Of a DNA stretch of 64,000 bases, positions 35,743 through 43,547 are shown one piece after another. The DNA comes from Lachnospiraceae bacterium (GTDB lineage: Bacteria > Bacillota > Clostridia > Lachnospirales > Lachnospiraceae). The stretch covers positions 57,678-121,677 of the forward strand of contig JAAVAE010000015.1 of the NCBI GenBank assembly GCA_014804245.1, in the 5' to 3' direction. Position numbers and translations under genes: made by a program. The notes under the pieces were generated by a model that was not told where the DNA came from, ran no database searches, and saw only the letters and a program-made list of their open reading frames with translations. The number at the start of each line of letters is the position of its first letter. Position 1 is the first letter of the stretch.

Positions 35743-36534
35743 TCACATCCCTCCTGCAATCTCTTGATCTGATTCAACATCCATACTGCTCATTTTCCGT
35801 ATAGCGTCAAGCAGACGGTCCTGGAACTTAACTCTTTTTTCTTCCCTATGCCCCGGCGATGCCTCCAACGTGTCATAGACTACGCCGTCCTTAAGGAGAA
35901 TGACCCTGTCACAAAAAGAAGCGGCAAAGCTGTCATGTGTCACCATGAATATGGAAGCACCCAATTTATTTCTGGCACTTTCAAAGGACTCTATGACCGC
36001 CCGGCTGGACTTGCTGTCCAGATTACCGGTAGGTTCGTCCGCGAGGATGAGAAGGGGCTGGTTGATCAGGCTCCTGGCTACCGCCGTTCTCTGTCTCTCT
36101 CCGCCAGAAACATCTACCGGATATTTTCCCGCAATATGGTCAATTCCAAAAAGAGTCAATAAATGATCCGCAAGTTTTTCCGCTTCCCGGTCCACTTTGC
36201 CCTGAATGATTCTGGGAACCAGAATATTCTCCCTTACCGTCAATCCGTCAAGGAGCATGAAATCCTGGAAGACAAAGCCCAGTTTTTCATTACGTATCTT
36301 TGCCAGAGCATTTTCATCAAGTCCTTTCAGCTCCTTACCCCCTAAGGTGATGGTTCCCTGTTCAAAGGGAATATAGCAGGAAATGCAATTGAGCAGCGTA
36401 CTCTTGCCGGACCCGGAAGGTCCCATAACTGCTACAAATTCCTGATTTGCGACGGACAAGTCAATTCCCTTAAGTACAGAATAAGACTTACTTCCGCTTT
36501 GATAAGATTTGTGAAGATTTTTTACATATAACAT
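35743..36534 (-). CDS. ABC transporter ATP-binding protein
   Basis: 263 residues from ATG at 36534 (AGAGGTG upstream); the frame extends to 36651 without an RBS. Walker A GPSGSGKSTL, Q-loop VFQDFMLL, signature VSGGERQRTAVARSL, Walker B LLILADEPTGNLDSKSS, H-loop MVTHD. This is the LolD/MacB/BceA subfamily, whose ATPases drive FtsX-type permeases. The next gene encodes such a permease. The two-component genes on the other side of the control region are the likely regulators. Confidence 0.93.
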   Translation of the reverse strand: MLYVKNLHKSYQSGSKSYSVLKGIDLSVANQEFVAVMGPSGSGKSTLLNCISCYIPFEQGTITLGGKELKGLDENALAKIRNEKLGFVFQDFMLLDGLTVRENILVPRIIQGKVDREAEKLADHLLTLFGIDHIAGKYPVDVSGGERQRTAVARSLINQPLLILADEPTGNLDSKSSRAVIESFESARNKLGASIFMVTHDSFAASFCDRVILLKDGVVYDTLEASPGHREEKRVKFQDRLLDAIRKMSSMDVESDQEIAGGM

Positions 36535-36621
36535 AGCGCACCTCTCTATCAATGAATTTAGTGTCAGTATATCAGAAAATAAAACACATAAAATTCGGGA
36601 TGTCATTTTAAGCAGCCCACA

Positions 36622-36683
36622 TGTAATCTTTGGAAAGGCGCTGCAAAACATGGAAAGTTTTGCAGGAATTTTGTAATCTTTAG
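36622..36683. promoter_or_regulatory. Operator-like cluster between the ABC and two-component genes
   Basis: Direct repeats TGTAATCTTT begin at 36622 and 36672, 50 bp apart. Between them lies the perfect inverted repeat CTGCAAAAC-N7-GTTTTGCAG (36641-36665). LytTR regulators bind spaced direct repeats, so this is a good candidate for the response-regulator site. Confidence 0.55.
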
Positions 36684-36716
36684 CACGGGAAAAGTTCTTT
36701 GTCTGAAAGGGCAGGA

Positions 36717-36745
36717 TTGTTTGAAGGGGAAAATGATGGTAAGAT
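36717..36745 (+). promoter_or_regulatory. Probable promoter of the LytTR/GHKL operon
   Basis: TTGTTT (36717-36722), 17 bp, TAAGAT (36740-36745), followed by a leader of about 48 bases and the RBS TAGGGGGAT. The boxes are imperfect, as expected for an activated promoter. Confidence 0.45.
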
Positions 36746-36799
36746 ATTCTTATTAACGCAGTATGTCAGACGTGGTCTGCGGAATTTAGGGGGATAAAA

Positions 36800-37528
36800 A
36801 TGCTTCGTATCGGAATATGTGATGATCAGACACAGGCACGTGATGCTCTGCGCTTCGGGCTGGAAAAAGTTCTGCGGGAAGAATCAGAACAGATTGTTTA
36901 TGAATTTTCCACAGGTGCAAGTGCAGTGCGCTGGCTGAAAAAACATCCTGGGGAAATCGATCTTCTCTTTCTTGATGTGGAGATGGAAGGGATAAACGGA
37001 ATGGAAGCCGCAGCACAAATTCGGCAATTTAACAAGGAAATATGTCTTGTGTTCGTAACAGGATATACGGATTATGTGTTCGATGGTTATAAGGTGAATG
37101 CCCTTGATTATGTCATCAAGCCTGCCACCGCCCAAAGACTCACGGACGTTTTAAAGCGGGTACGGGAACAGATTTCGGATGGGCACGACAAAACCTTTTC
37201 TTTTAAAAATCCGGAGGGAACTTATCGCCTTCCCCTGTCTGATATCTCCTATTTTTACAGTGACAAGAGAAAAGTAAATGTGGTCTGTACAAGCAGCGTG
37301 GGAGCCCATACCTACTCCTTTTATGGAAAACTGGATGAAGTGGAGGCACAACTCTACGGCGCTTTTGTGCGGATTCATCAACGCTATCTGGTAAACCCGG
37401 TGCACGTAATGCGCATCGGAGGCGAAAACATCACCACAGATGGAGTCTGCCTTCCTATGAGCAGGGCGCTGAAAGAGGAGGCATCTGTTAAACTTGCCAA
37501 ATCTATGCTGGAAGGAGAGGGATTATGA
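36800..37528 (+). CDS. LytTR-family response regulator (AgrA-like)
   Basis: 242 residues. Receiver domain: RIGICDDQTQARDAL (acidic pocket), IDLLFLDVEMEGINGMEAA (phospho-acceptor Asp), LVFVTGYTDYVFDGYKVNALDYVIKP. The C-terminal LytTR DNA-binding domain includes ISYFYSDKRKVNVVCT and FVRIHQRYLVNPVHV. It is coupled to the sensor gene by an ATGA overlap at 37525-37528. Its likely target is the control region it shares with the ABC transporter. No agrB/agrD-like peptide genes were found nearby, so a host peptide or antibiotic is a more likely signal than a self-made one. Confidence 0.93.
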   Translation: MLRIGICDDQTQARDALRFGLEKVLREESEQIVYEFSTGASAVRWLKKHPGEIDLLFLDVEMEGINGMEAAAQIRQFNKEICLVFVTGYTDYVFDGYKVNALDYVIKPATAQRLTDVLKRVREQISDGHDKTFSFKNPEGTYRLPLSDISYFYSDKRKVNVVCTSSVGAHTYSFYGKLDEVEAQLYGAFVRIHQRYLVNPVHVMRIGGENITTDGVCLPMSRALKEEASVKLAKSMLEGEGL

Positions 37529-38799
37529 TCACTTGGGAGTATATAAAAGGACTGCCTTCAGGCGCAGTCGGCCTGATTGCTGCCGTCTTTATCTATCTCT
37601 CCTTATCCAGACTGATACAGATAAAAGAAAAATGGTGGGCCAAAGGGCTTATGTTTGTTGGATGCTGGATAACCAGCTTTACCATCATTTATATTGGCGA
37701 CTGGTTCAATCTGCCCTGCGTCATGGCACTTCTTCTGCTTGTCGTGTGGGTGACCTGCAAAGGCTCCGGACTCAAAAGATTTACGCTGGGGCTGATGTTT
37801 GCCTGCACGATTTTTGCCTTTAACGGCTTATATGATAACTGCATTGGATTCGCCGCTCATTACAGCCAGAACGATTCCTTTTATGATAATATGTATCTGG
37901 TTGGGCGGCTTCTTTTTGCAGTATTTTTGTATTTATCCATCCGGTTCCGAAAAACAGAATCCAATTTCGAACTTTCAGCTCCTTTATGGCGGCTGATGCT
38001 TTCACTCTCCCTCCCCCCGTTAGGAATCATGCTTTCCCTGATTCTGCTTCGAAGTCCGTACCAGACACTTGGAGCAACCGTCATTGCGGATGCGGCTTTA
38101 TTTCTGGTAGTCATGCTGTCTTTTGCAGGACTTTTGCGCGCTCTGAGCGTTCTCGAAAGGCAACAGCGCTTAGAATGGGAAAGCACTCTTGCTCTCCAGA
38201 ATCAAAGCTACTATGAAGCCATGGAGGCACAGCAGTTTGAAGTCCGAAGGCTGCGGCACGACATGATCAACCATCTCCAGGCACTGCTGGCACTGCCGGA
38301 ACAACAGAAAAATGACTATATTATGGGTATGCTGGATAATCCTGCTTTCGTACAGACTCTTTCCTGGTGCGGCGATCCGACCATCAATGCTGTACTCACT
38401 GTGAAAGAAAATCTCATACGGCAAAAGGGCATCCATTTTTCTGTCAGGATAGATATTCCCCATGCACTTCCCTTTGAAAAAGCTGATATCTGTGCAATTT
38501 TTGCCAATGCGCTGGACAATGCGGCGGAAAATTGCATAAAACTTGATGAATCTCTGCGAAAAATACATCTGGAAGCAAAGATGGGAAAAGGCATTCTTGC
38601 TGTCAAAATTGAAAACACCTGCCCGGGTGCCTCTGTATCAAAAGGGCAGCTTCCCAAAACAACGAAAAAAGATGCCAAAAACCATGGTATCGGCTTAAAA
38701 AGCATTCAGAAAACCGTAAACAAGTATAACGGGAGTATAGAAATAAAACAGGAGAAGCAAAGCTTCATCCTGTTTTTGTGCCTTCCAATGGAAATATAA
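37525..38799 (+). CDS. GHKL-domain sensor histidine kinase (AgrC-like)
   Basis: 424 residues. Six or seven transmembrane helices fill residues 1-215, with little outside the membrane. A coiled coil then leads to the phospho-acceptor region VRRLRHDMINHLQALL and the GHKL ATPase with IFANALDNAAENCIK (N box) and HGIGLKSIQKTVNKYNG (G2 region). This is the AgrC/ComD-type layout that senses peptides within the membrane. It forms an operon with the LytTR regulator. It ends 15 bp before the convergent hybrid kinase gene. Confidence 0.9.
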   Translation: MITWEYIKGLPSGAVGLIAAVFIYLSLSRLIQIKEKWWAKGLMFVGCWITSFTIIYIGDWFNLPCVMALLLLVVWVTCKGSGLKRFTLGLMFACTIFAFNGLYDNCIGFAAHYSQNDSFYDNMYLVGRLLFAVFLYLSIRFRKTESNFELSAPLWRLMLSLSLPPLGIMLSLILLRSPYQTLGATVIADAALFLVVMLSFAGLLRALSVLERQQRLEWESTLALQNQSYYEAMEAQQFEVRRLRHDMINHLQALLALPEQQKNDYIMGMLDNPAFVQTLSWCGDPTINAVLTVKENLIRQKGIHFSVRIDIPHALPFEKADICAIFANALDNAAENCIKLDESLRKIHLEAKMGKGILAVKIENTCPGASVSKGQLPKTTKKDAKNHGIGLKSIQKTVNKYNGSIEIKQEKQSFILFLCLPMEI

Positions 38800-38814
38800 T
38801 CTGTTTTGACCTCT

Positions 38815-41800
38815 TTATCTCTTTTTCGCCAACACTTCCCGAAGTGTTTTCTTGAACTGCTCAAATACAATGGGCTTGGAGACATGGGCATCCATTCCGG
38901 CATCCAGCGCATCCCGGACATCGTCCACAAAAGCGTTCGCAGACATGGCGATGATTGGAATCGTCTGCGCGAAGGGATGTTCACTGGCACGAATAGCCCT
39001 GGTTGCTTCATAACCATTCATGACCGGCATTTGTATATCCATCAAAATAAGATCATACTTATCAGCCGGAGCATTTACTACCATCTCCACTGCTTTCTGT
39101 CCATTCTCCGCGACATCGCATTCTGCTCCCAGTGTACCCAAAAGTTTCACCAATACCAGCTGATTGACACCTATATCGTCTACCACAAGGACATGTTTGC
39201 CAGCTACCAGATTCTTATCATTGCTCTCCTGAATTCCCTTTTGTGATGTTCCCATCATCCGCTGAATCGCATCCTTAAAATTACTCATAAAGAAGGGTTT
39301 CTGCAGAAAATGCTCAATCCCGATCTCCAGCGCTTCCTGTTCAATTTCTCCCCAGTCATAGGCAGTGAACAGCAAAATCGGTATTTTATCCAGATAATTT
39401 TCCCGAATCCGTCTGGCCGTAGTCATCCCGTCCAAATCGGGCATTTTCCAATCCAACAGAACCAAATCATAAGGACTCCCTGCTTCCCGCGCACTTCGAA
39501 TCATTTCAACAGCCCGGATGCCGCTGGTTGCATACTGTACTTCCACACCTGTGCCTGCCATCTTTTTCACAATATCACAGCAAATATCCTCGTCATCGTC
39601 TGCAACAATCATACGTGCTACACTATGCTTACTCCAGAATTTTGGATCGTCTTCTCTGGTCTGGATACGCAGCTCCAACTCCACTATAAAAGTACTTCCC
39701 TCTCCCGGTCTGCTCTCCACTTTAATTGAACCATTCATCAGATCAACCAGACTCTTCGTAATCGTCATACCAAGACCGGTACCCTGAGCCGCGTTCAAAG
39801 TTGCATTCTGCTCACGGCTGAAAGGCTCAAATATCACCTTCTGATATTCCTCGCTCATTCCTTGACCATTGTCACTGATGGTAAATCGAATGCGGCTGTA
39901 GCTTTCATCTACCTGAGGCAGCTCATCCACCAACATCTTGATTTCACCGCCATCTTGTGTATATTTCACTGCATTTGACAAAATATTAATCAGGATCTGG
40001 TTAATGCGCAACTTATCACCCAACAGGTGCTCGTTGGTCAGGGACATGGTAAATATATCAAATCTCTGCTTCTTTGCATTGGCCTGAGGACGGATAATTG
40101 TGTTGATTTCATCAATAATCTCCGCCAAGTTCAGCTCGGAGAGATTCAGTACTGCACTGCCGCTTTCAATTTTATTCATGTCCAGCACATCGTTAATCAG
40201 CCCCAGCAGATGTTGGCTGGCGGCAGATATCCTCTGCGTATACTCCCGCACATGTTCCGGCTTATCCGCCTCTTCCTGCAAAAGAGGGATAAATCCCATA
40301 ATCGCATTCATTGGGGTACGAATGTCATGGCTGACACTGCTTAAGAATACACTCTTCGCCTTATTTGCCATCTGGGCCATATTCAGTGCCTCAGAAAGGG
40401 TGTTCTGAACCTGTTTCTCCTTAGTCCGGTCCGAAATATAAATAACAATCTTTTTGATTCCCTGCACCAACACACAATATACACTTTCGAGAAACCATTT
40501 GCGCTCCCCGGTCTTTCGGTGAATCCGCTCGGTCTCCATCGGCTCCAGTGACATTCCTGGCTGCAGTGCAAGCAGACCTTCCGTACCGATTTCTCTTCCT
40601 GTAATGTATCTGGCATGACCAATCTGATTCACATCATCCATGATGGCCTTCCAAGGGATGCCCAGCACACGTTCAATATTGGGACTGACAAATTCAGCCT
40701 TTTCCCCTCCCTCATCAAGCATCATATAGACATCATCTATATTATCTGACAAAAAGGTGGAGAATGTCTCGAATATCTGCTCCTGATACTTAATTTCCTG
40801 ATTCTTTTTTGCCCACCTTTGCTCATCCTTTAATTTTTGTGCAGTAAAGTCCAGCAAGAACCGTTGATAATACAGTTCACCGCTTTTCTCAATGAGCTTA
40901 ATATTTCCTAAAATATGTATTTCCCTTCCATTCTTGTGCCGTATGCGGTACTCCACATTAACACTGTCCCCTATCTTTGTCAGGGACCTGATACACTCCC
41001 GAAGCCTTTCCTTATCCTCGTCCACAACAGTCTCAGCAATCAAATCAAAGCCGTCCGTCATCAATTTCTCCTGTGATTCATAGCCCAGAAGCCTAAGCGC
41101 AGCCTGATTAACGCTGATGATCCGACTTCCATCAATACTATGGCACATCACACCGCAGTCCATTGTAGCAAAAAGCATTTCCAGAGTCCGGTTTTTTTCA
41201 AGAATTTCCTGCTCGTAAACCTGCTCTCTAGTCACATCCACTGCAATCCCCACAGTTCCCATGACACTTCCGTCCCAATCATACAGCGGAGATTTATAGG
41301 TAGTCAGCGTCCTTTCACCTTCACCCGTCTGGATAAACTCTCTGGCCACGCAGGTCTCCTTTTTTCGCATAACTTCCAATTCCGACTCAATGCATGCCGG
41401 ATCGTCCTGCTCCACATCCCAGATATAAGCGTGCCTTTGTCCCTGCACCTGCTCTCTTGTTTTATTGACCACCTTACAGAAACTTTCGTTTACGATTTCA
41501 TGAACGCCCTCTTTGTCCTTAAACCAGATTAAATTCGGAGAACTGTTCATGCTGATCTCCCTGAATTGCTCAGACTGCCAGAGATCCATTCTGAGCTTAT
41601 AGTCCTTCTGCCATTTTCGAAAGCGGAATCTGATTTCCTTGTCTGATACAGGCATGATCCATATATCCTCAATTTCAGGCAGGTCATCCGGTAACGCCAT
41701 AACCTGCTCCCTGTCAGCAAGCAAAATCAGTTCAGCCTCTTTTTTCTTGTGTGCGGTAAGGGTTCGCAGTACCTTCCCTGCATCCGCTCCCTGCAGATTG

Positions 41801-41958
41801 ACAAACAGCACATCCGCCCGTGCTGCCGTCTCTGCTTCCGCCTCATCGCTTTCCCAGAATGTGTGCGTAAAATGTTCCAGCGGCATAATCTCTTTTATGG
41901 ATTTATATATGCCGTTTTGACCGCCAATAAGATAAAACCGAATATGGCAATGATACAT
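38815..41958 (-). CDS. Cytoplasmic hybrid histidine kinase with PAS domains and two receivers
   Basis: 1047 residues, no membrane helix. Residues 1-110 look like a degenerate receiver (ADVLFVNLQGADAG, no phospho-acceptor Asp). Three PAS-like modules follow, including NLIWFKDKEGVHEIVNESFC and DCGVMCHSIDGSRIISVN. The HisKA box is SHDIRTPMNAIMGF with ATPase motifs ISDNGQGMSEEY and GTGLGMTI. Two receivers close the protein (VLLDWKMPDLDGM and LILMDIQMPVMNGYEATR). It is a close paralogue of the membrane kinase at 43534-46524 from the kinase core onward. It lies last in the phosphorelay gene run. RBS GGGAGGGA supports the start. Confidence 0.92.
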   Translation of the reverse strand: MYHCHIRFYLIGGQNGIYKSIKEIMPLEHFTHTFWESDEAEAETAARADVLFVNLQGADAGKVLRTLTAHKKKEAELILLADREQVMALPDDLPEIEDIWIMPVSDKEIRFRFRKWQKDYKLRMDLWQSEQFREISMNSSPNLIWFKDKEGVHEIVNESFCKVVNKTREQVQGQRHAYIWDVEQDDPACIESELEVMRKKETCVAREFIQTGEGERTLTTYKSPLYDWDGSVMGTVGIAVDVTREQVYEQEILEKNRTLEMLFATMDCGVMCHSIDGSRIISVNQAALRLLGYESQEKLMTDGFDLIAETVVDEDKERLRECIRSLTKIGDSVNVEYRIRHKNGREIHILGNIKLIEKSGELYYQRFLLDFTAQKLKDEQRWAKKNQEIKYQEQIFETFSTFLSDNIDDVYMMLDEGGEKAEFVSPNIERVLGIPWKAIMDDVNQIGHARYITGREIGTEGLLALQPGMSLEPMETERIHRKTGERKWFLESVYCVLVQGIKKIVIYISDRTKEKQVQNTLSEALNMAQMANKAKSVFLSSVSHDIRTPMNAIMGFIPLLQEEADKPEHVREYTQRISAASQHLLGLINDVLDMNKIESGSAVLNLSELNLAEIIDEINTIIRPQANAKKQRFDIFTMSLTNEHLLGDKLRINQILINILSNAVKYTQDGGEIKMLVDELPQVDESYSRIRFTISDNGQGMSEEYQKVIFEPFSREQNATLNAAQGTGLGMTITKSLVDLMNGSIKVESRPGEGSTFIVELELRIQTREDDPKFWSKHSVARMIVADDDEDICCDIVKKMAGTGVEVQYATSGIRAVEMIRSAREAGSPYDLVLLDWKMPDLDGMTTARRIRENYLDKIPILLFTAYDWGEIEQEALEIGIEHFLQKPFFMSNFKDAIQRMMGTSQKGIQESNDKNLVAGKHVLVVDDIGVNQLVLVKLLGTLGAECDVAENGQKAVEMVVNAPADKYDLILMDIQMPVMNGYEATRAIRASEHPFAQTIPIIAMSANAFVDDVRDALDAGMDAHVSKPIVFEQFKKTLREVLAKKR

Positions 41959-42033
41959 GATATCCCTCCCTACTCAGCCAGGTAAGTCATACAGGATGCC
42001 TGCCGTAATCCGAGTAATTATGTACAAAAAAAT

Positions 42034-43143
42034 TTAAGAGCACTGTGCCTCCGGAAGATCCTGATACAGCTCAAAAAGCATGTCTTCCACAGAGAAAAAG
42101 CTATCCAGCAAAAGCGGATTAAAGACTCCGCATTGTCCGGTACTAATCATCTCCAACACCTTTGCTCTGGGAAAAGGGGGTTTATAAACCCGTCTGCAGT
42201 TCAGAGCATCGTAGACATCAGCCAGTGAAACTACCTGCGCCCATGGTGAAATTGCATCTCCCGCCAGCCTATCCGGATAGCCCCTGCCATCCCAACGCTC
42301 ATGATGGTGTCTTGCAATATCGCAGGCATAGCCATAAATTTCACTGTCGCGCAGCTGAGGTATACTCTCCAGAATCGCCACGCCCTTTGTAGTATGACTC
42401 TGCATAATCGCATACTCCTTGGCGGTAAGCGCTCCGGGTTTTGTCAACACAGCATCCGGAATCGTAATCTTTCCCACATCATGCATGACAGATGCAAGAG
42501 CGATATTATCAATGTCTTTCTTTTCCATCCCTTCCCCAAAAACGGTGTTCTCAAGTATCAGCCTTGTAATTTCGCTGATACGCTGCACATGACCGCCTGA
42601 CTCCTCATTCCGGAACTCGATGGCAGTCGCTAAGGCTTCTATCATTCCCTGGTTGAGCTGGATAATCTTTTCCGCCTGTTCTAACAGCGCAATGCTCTGA
42701 TTTTCCACCACGATGCTCAGATGTTTACGTGCCTCGAACAGTTCAATAATAGCCCTCACACGCTTAACTACTATATAGGACACCACCGGCTTACTGATGA
42801 CATCCATGACTCCCAGTTCATATGCCTCCTTCACCACGTCCGCACTCCTGTCTGCCGTGATGAGGAACACCGGAATCTTTTCCAGCAGTTCCAAATCTTT
42901 GAGACGCCTTAGAACCTCGATACCGTTCATCTTCGGCATCATTACATCCAGGAGAATCGCACATAAACGGTTATCTGCACGCAAAATCTGCTCCATACCC
43001 GCCTGTCCGTCCTCTGCCTCTATGACCGTATAAAATGTTGAGAACAACTTTCCTAATATCTTGCGGTTAACAGGGTCGTCATCCACAATCAGGATCCTAT
43101 CAGCCGCCGCATTATCTGTTAGGCATTTAGGCTTTGTTTCCAT
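42034..43143 (-). CDS. Response regulator with HD-GYP cyclic-di-GMP phosphodiesterase domain
   Basis: 369 residues. Receiver: ILIVDDDPVNRKILGKLF, CAILLDVMMPKMNGIEVL, VMDVISKPV. A coiled-coil linker leads to HD-GYP: GGHVQRISEITR, ASVMHDVGKITIPD (HD), HTTKGVAIL, RHHHERWDGRGYP (HHExxDGxGYP) and VSLADVYDAL. Such proteins hydrolyse cyclic di-GMP when their receiver is phosphorylated. Placed between the Hpt gene and the second hybrid kinase, it is the obvious output of this relay. RBS AAGGAAGG. Catalytic residues look intact. Confidence 0.94.
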   Translation of the reverse strand: METKPKCLTDNAAADRILIVDDDPVNRKILGKLFSTFYTVIEAEDGQAGMEQILRADNRLCAILLDVMMPKMNGIEVLRRLKDLELLEKIPVFLITADRSADVVKEAYELGVMDVISKPVVSYIVVKRVRAIIELFEARKHLSIVVENQSIALLEQAEKIIQLNQGMIEALATAIEFRNEESGGHVQRISEITRLILENTVFGEGMEKKDIDNIALASVMHDVGKITIPDAVLTKPGALTAKEYAIMQSHTTKGVAILESIPQLRDSEIYGYACDIARHHHERWDGRGYPDRLAGDAISPWAQVVSLADVYDALNCRRVYKPPFPRAKVLEMISTGQCGVFNPLLLDSFFSVEDMLFELYQDLPEAQCS

Positions 43144-43187
43144 TTCAACAACATCCTTCCTTTAAGGTAATCTTTTCATCGTTATAA

Positions 43188-43547
43188 TTAAATATTCATG
43201 TGCCGTTTGATACAATCCATAATCGCCGCCTGGACAGGGCATATCCGCTCATATTTCTCTTTAGCCTCCTTAGGGCGATTAGTGCGCAAAAGATCCAACA
43301 TCTGCATGTATCCCTCAAAAAGCGGAGTCATAGCCAGATTGCCGGTGAGCCCCTTTAATATATGTACTCGCTCGATGAGCACGTCAAGACCCTCCGCATC
43401 AAAATCTGCTATTTCAATTGGATTACTGTTCACCGTATCGATAAACATGCCCAGCATCATTTCATATAGAGGTTCGTCATCCACCACGCGCTCCAATCCC
43501 TCATCCACATCTACGCCTAGAGTTTTTAATTCTTCAAACAAACTCAA
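43188..43547 (-). CDS. Histidine phosphotransfer (Hpt) protein
   Basis: 119 residues assuming the TTG at 43547, which follows AGGAGAGG by six bases; a GTG at 43565 gives six more residues but lacks an RBS. All-helical, with the phospho-acceptor motif RVHILKGLTGNLAM (His). The expected job is to carry phosphate from the hybrid kinases' receivers to the HD-GYP regulator. Its start overlaps the end of the membrane kinase gene by 14 bp, so it is translationally coupled. Confidence 0.85.
   Translation of the reverse strand: MSLFEELKTLGVDVDEGLERVVDDEPLYEMMLGMFIDTVNSNPIEIADFDAEGLDVLIERVHILKGLTGNLAMTPLFEGYMQMLDLLRTNRPKEAKEKYERICPVQAAIMDCIKRHMNI

Noticed and set aside
36717..36745. Possible Agr autoinducer peptide gene near the LytTR/GHKL pair
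   Set aside because: I looked for a short ORF with an AgrD-like cysteine core and for an AgrB membrane protease in 36535-36800 and around 38800 and found neither.
38815..41958. Several plus-strand frames of 60-140 codons within the hybrid kinase genes
   Set aside because: All lie antisense to strongly conserved kinase domains, have no RBS, and show no recognisable protein features.
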